DNA of 64,000 bases from JTS-RE37 sp041743425 (GTDB lineage: Bacteria > Bacteroidota > Bacteroidia > Flavobacteriales > Flavobacteriaceae), in the NCBI GenBank assembly GCA_041743425.1, contig JBGTMS010000103.1:1-64000 (forward strand), written 5' to 3'. This document shows, piece after piece, positions 62,036 through 64,000 of this stretch. Within the stretch, counting starts at the first letter, position 1. Every line of letters starts with the position of its first letter. A program made the position numbers and the translations under genes. The notes beneath the pieces are model-generated. The model saw nothing but the letters and a program-made list of their open reading frames with translations. It searched no databases and was not told where the DNA came from.

Positions 62036-63952
62036 ATGCGAGTAGGATTTGATGCGAAAAGGATCTTCCACAATAATACAGGTCTAGGTAACTATGGCAG
62101 GGATATCATCAGGGGTCTTCACGAACATACACCGGTTTCCAAACTCATATTATACAATACGAAACCTTCCCGGATAAAAAGGCTTGAACCCCTCGCCAAA
62201 GCTGAGATCCGTTATCCCAGGGGTTGGCTTTGGAATACCTTCTCTTCTATATGGCGATTGGGGCCGGTAAGCAGGCAGATTCTCGAAGATAGAATTCATA
62301 TTTTTCATGGCCTCTCCGGGGAAACACCCACCGGGCTCAGGAAAATGGACATTCCTACCGTGGTCACTATTCATGACCTGATTTTCCTGAGTCATCCGCA
62401 TTACTATTCTCTTATTGACCGGATCATCTACAAAAGAAAGTTTCAGCATGCCACCCGAAATGCAGACAAGATCATCGCGATCAGTGAACAGACCAAAAGA
62501 GATATCATCAAGTATCTCCATATTGATGACAGGAAAATACGGGTAATTTACCAGGGTTGTAACAAAGCCTATAAAGAAAGGTACAGCAATTCTGAAAAAG
62601 CGCAGGTAATTGAAAAATTCGGCCTCCCTGTGGAATTTATCCTCAATGTCGGCACGCTTCAGGAGCGGAAAAATGCCCTTACGATTGTAAAGGCGATCCG
62701 GGATACCAAACTGCATCTGGTGCTGATTGGCAATGAAAAGACCTATGCCCGTAAAATACATGCCTACATTCGTTCCAATTCCCTTGAAAACCAGGTGATT
62801 TTTTTAAAAAATGTTCCTGTAAGAGAACTGGCTATCATTTACCAGCTTGCTACCGTTTTCTGCTATCCCTCTATCTGTGAAGGATTTGGCATTCCTATTA
62901 TTGAAGCTCTTTACAGTAAAACCCCGGTGATTACTTCTGTGGGAAGTTGTTTTCCTGAGGCCGGCGGACCTGCCTCCGTATATATTGATCCCGAGAATGC
63001 AGACATCTTGCGTTCAGAATTACAACGCTTGTTTATGGACCCTGAATTACGCAAGCAAATGGCAGAGCAGGGTCACGCCTTCGTTCAGAAATTCCGTGAT
63101 GATGTGGTTGCCGAAAAAATACATGAGATCTACACTTCCGTTTTGAGTGAGAGGTTATTGGAAACGGAATGTCCTCCCCGTAAAATCTCCGCGCTAATGA
63201 TCACCTATAACGAGATTGAACATATTGATGAAGTGCTTGAAAATCTCGATTTTGCAGACGAGATCATTATTGTGGACTCTTTCAGCAATGATGGTACCGC
63301 AGAAAAAATAAAGAAACACCCGAAAGCGAAATTAATACAACGGAATTTCAAGAATTATACAGACCAGAAATCCTATGCGCTTCAGCAAGCTTCAAATGAT
63401 TGGATACTTTTTATGGATGCCGATGAAAGAATTACCACCCCGCTGAAAACGGAAATTCTCAAAACCATCAGCCGGCCCGGACCCAAGGCCAGTGCCTATT
63501 ACTTTTACAGGGTCTTTATGTTTAAGAAGGAGGTCTTGCGTTACAGCGGCTGGCAAACCGATAAGAATTACCGGCTTTTTAGAAAAAGTAAAGTTCATTT
63601 TCTGAAAGAGCGCATTGTTCACGAAACACTGGTGGTTGATGGAATATCTGGGTCCATGCAAAATAAACTAATTCATTATTCCTATAAGAATTACGGGGAC
63701 TACAAAGAAAAAATGATTAAATACGGGATGATGAAAGCACAGGAGGAGGTACAAAAAAGTTACGAACCCAATCTGTATCACTTTGTACTCCGACCCACCT
63801 ATAAATTTTTAAATCAATACATTTTTCGCCTGGGCATTCTAGATGGTAAAAAAGGCATGATTATCAGTTACTTAAATGCCCTTGGAGTGTATGTTAGGTA
63901 CAGAGAATTACGGCGCCTCAGACAATTACAAAACAGGACTACCTTAAGCTGA
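62036..63952 (+). CDS. Fused glycosyltransferase: GT4 followed by GT2
   Basis: Protein of 638 residues with two catalytic domains. Residues about 1-375 are GT4 (GT-B fold): GFDAKRIFHNNTGLGNYGRDI, VVTIHDLIFLSHPH, KIIAISEQTKRDII, LNVGTLQERKNALTIVKAI and the donor loop CYPSICEGFGIPIIEAL. Residues about 380-638 are GT2 (GT-A fold): ISALMITYNEIEHIDEVLENL, IIIVDSFSNDGT and the metal motif WILFMDADERI, with the WaaE/KdtX-like stretch RYSGWQTDKNYRLFRKSKVHF. Two adjacent genes in some relatives would correspond to one here. It is probably for LPS core or surface polysaccharide. The linker around residues 375-385 has no stop or frame change. Confidence 0.93.
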   Translation: MRVGFDAKRIFHNNTGLGNYGRDIIRGLHEHTPVSKLILYNTKPSRIKRLEPLAKAEIRYPRGWLWNTFSSIWRLGPVSRQILEDRIHIFHGLSGETPTGLRKMDIPTVVTIHDLIFLSHPHYYSLIDRIIYKRKFQHATRNADKIIAISEQTKRDIIKYLHIDDRKIRVIYQGCNKAYKERYSNSEKAQVIEKFGLPVEFILNVGTLQERKNALTIVKAIRDTKLHLVLIGNEKTYARKIHAYIRSNSLENQVIFLKNVPVRELAIIYQLATVFCYPSICEGFGIPIIEALYSKTPVITSVGSCFPEAGGPASVYIDPENADILRSELQRLFMDPELRKQMAEQGHAFVQKFRDDVVAEKIHEIYTSVLSERLLETECPPRKISALMITYNEIEHIDEVLENLDFADEIIIVDSFSNDGTAEKIKKHPKAKLIQRNFKNYTDQKSYALQQASNDWILFMDADERITTPLKTEILKTISRPGPKASAYYFYRVFMFKKEVLRYSGWQTDKNYRLFRKSKVHFLKERIVHETLVVDGISGSMQNKLIHYSYKNYGDYKEKMIKYGMMKAQEEVQKSYEPNLYHFVLRPTYKFLNQYIFRLGILDGKKGMIISYLNALGVYVRYRELRRLRQLQNRTTLS

Positions 63953-64000
63953 ACTGCAAGAACATGCATCGTCCCGGCCTGCTTTTTGAGTTACCCATTT
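63953..64000. other. Window end, non-coding stretch
   Basis: The last 48 bases hold no recognisable gene end or start that I can support; the next gene lies to the right. Confidence 0.4.

Noticed and set aside
1..64000. tRNA, rRNA, insertion sequences, phage genes, restriction or defence genes
   Set aside because: None recognised on either strand; all long frames are accounted for by other families.

Overview
The window looks like chromosome of a marine-type Flavobacteriia (Bacteroidota). Supporting signs are the long SecA without a C-terminal zinc motif, promoter cores matching the Bacteroidota TAnnTTTG type (for example TTG-N20-TATATTTG at 57354-57384), DUF5606 and DUF2911 proteins, many Tat-like or lipoprotein-exported sugar enzymes, and base composition in the mid-forties. 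I found no rRNA, tRNA, CRISPR array, prophage or insertion sequence. Coding density is high and I count 53 protein-coding genes, the first cut by the left edge and one broken by a frameshift.

Layout. 1-10.5 kb: secA (partial), a Tat-exported Gfo/Idh/MocA oxidoreductase, a HisKA_2 sensor kinase, a secreted M14 carboxypeptidase and a secreted amidohydrolase. 10.6-18.3 kb: tesA divergent from ybbA-ybbP, a membrane LytTR regulator, a dioxygenase-like lipoprotein with a CxxC domain, and three dispersed copies of a small exported protein family. 18.4-23.3 kb: an M23 peptidase, a malectin lipoprotein, a two-domain DUF1080 gene split by a frameshift, and a second Gfo/Idh/MocA gene. 23.4-27.8 kb: an ECF sigma factor operon, a DUF2911 protein and meaB. 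27.9-34.6 kb: a lipid-linked sugar module (GT2, flippase-like protein, GT39, PAP2), a MATE transporter and mazG.

34.7-57.3 kb is the accessory part. On the plus strand run DUF1080, GlcG/HbpS-like, TolB-like, DUF3500, aldo/keto reductase, TIM-barrel isomerase, an unusual Nramp-like transporter and a D-aminoacylase relative without the usual HxH. On the minus strand six consecutive genes (50518 down to 43905) encode Gfo/Idh, a mandelate-racemase-type dehydratase, an RraA-like protein, NIPSNAP, a PQQ-type sugar dehydrogenase and a cytochrome c. Divergent from them is an SMP-30 lactonase. Then follow DUF1080, SRAP, a serine hydrolase, an SGNH hydrolase and a GH20 hexosaminidase.

57.4-64 kb returns to housekeeping: an ArsR-SRPBCC pair, DUF5606, def, ruvX, divergent dapD, then two cell-surface glycan glycosyltransferase genes, one a GT4-GT2 fusion.

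The most interesting reading is that the 43.9-51.7 kb block could be an envelope-located oxidative sugar route: dehydrogenase with cytochrome, lactonase, dehydratase and an aldolase-like protein, nearly all carrying export signals. This, and the scattered DUF1080, Gfo/Idh and TIM-barrel genes resembling the 3-keto-glycoside cleavage route known from Bacteroides, are inferences from family and context, not proofs of function.
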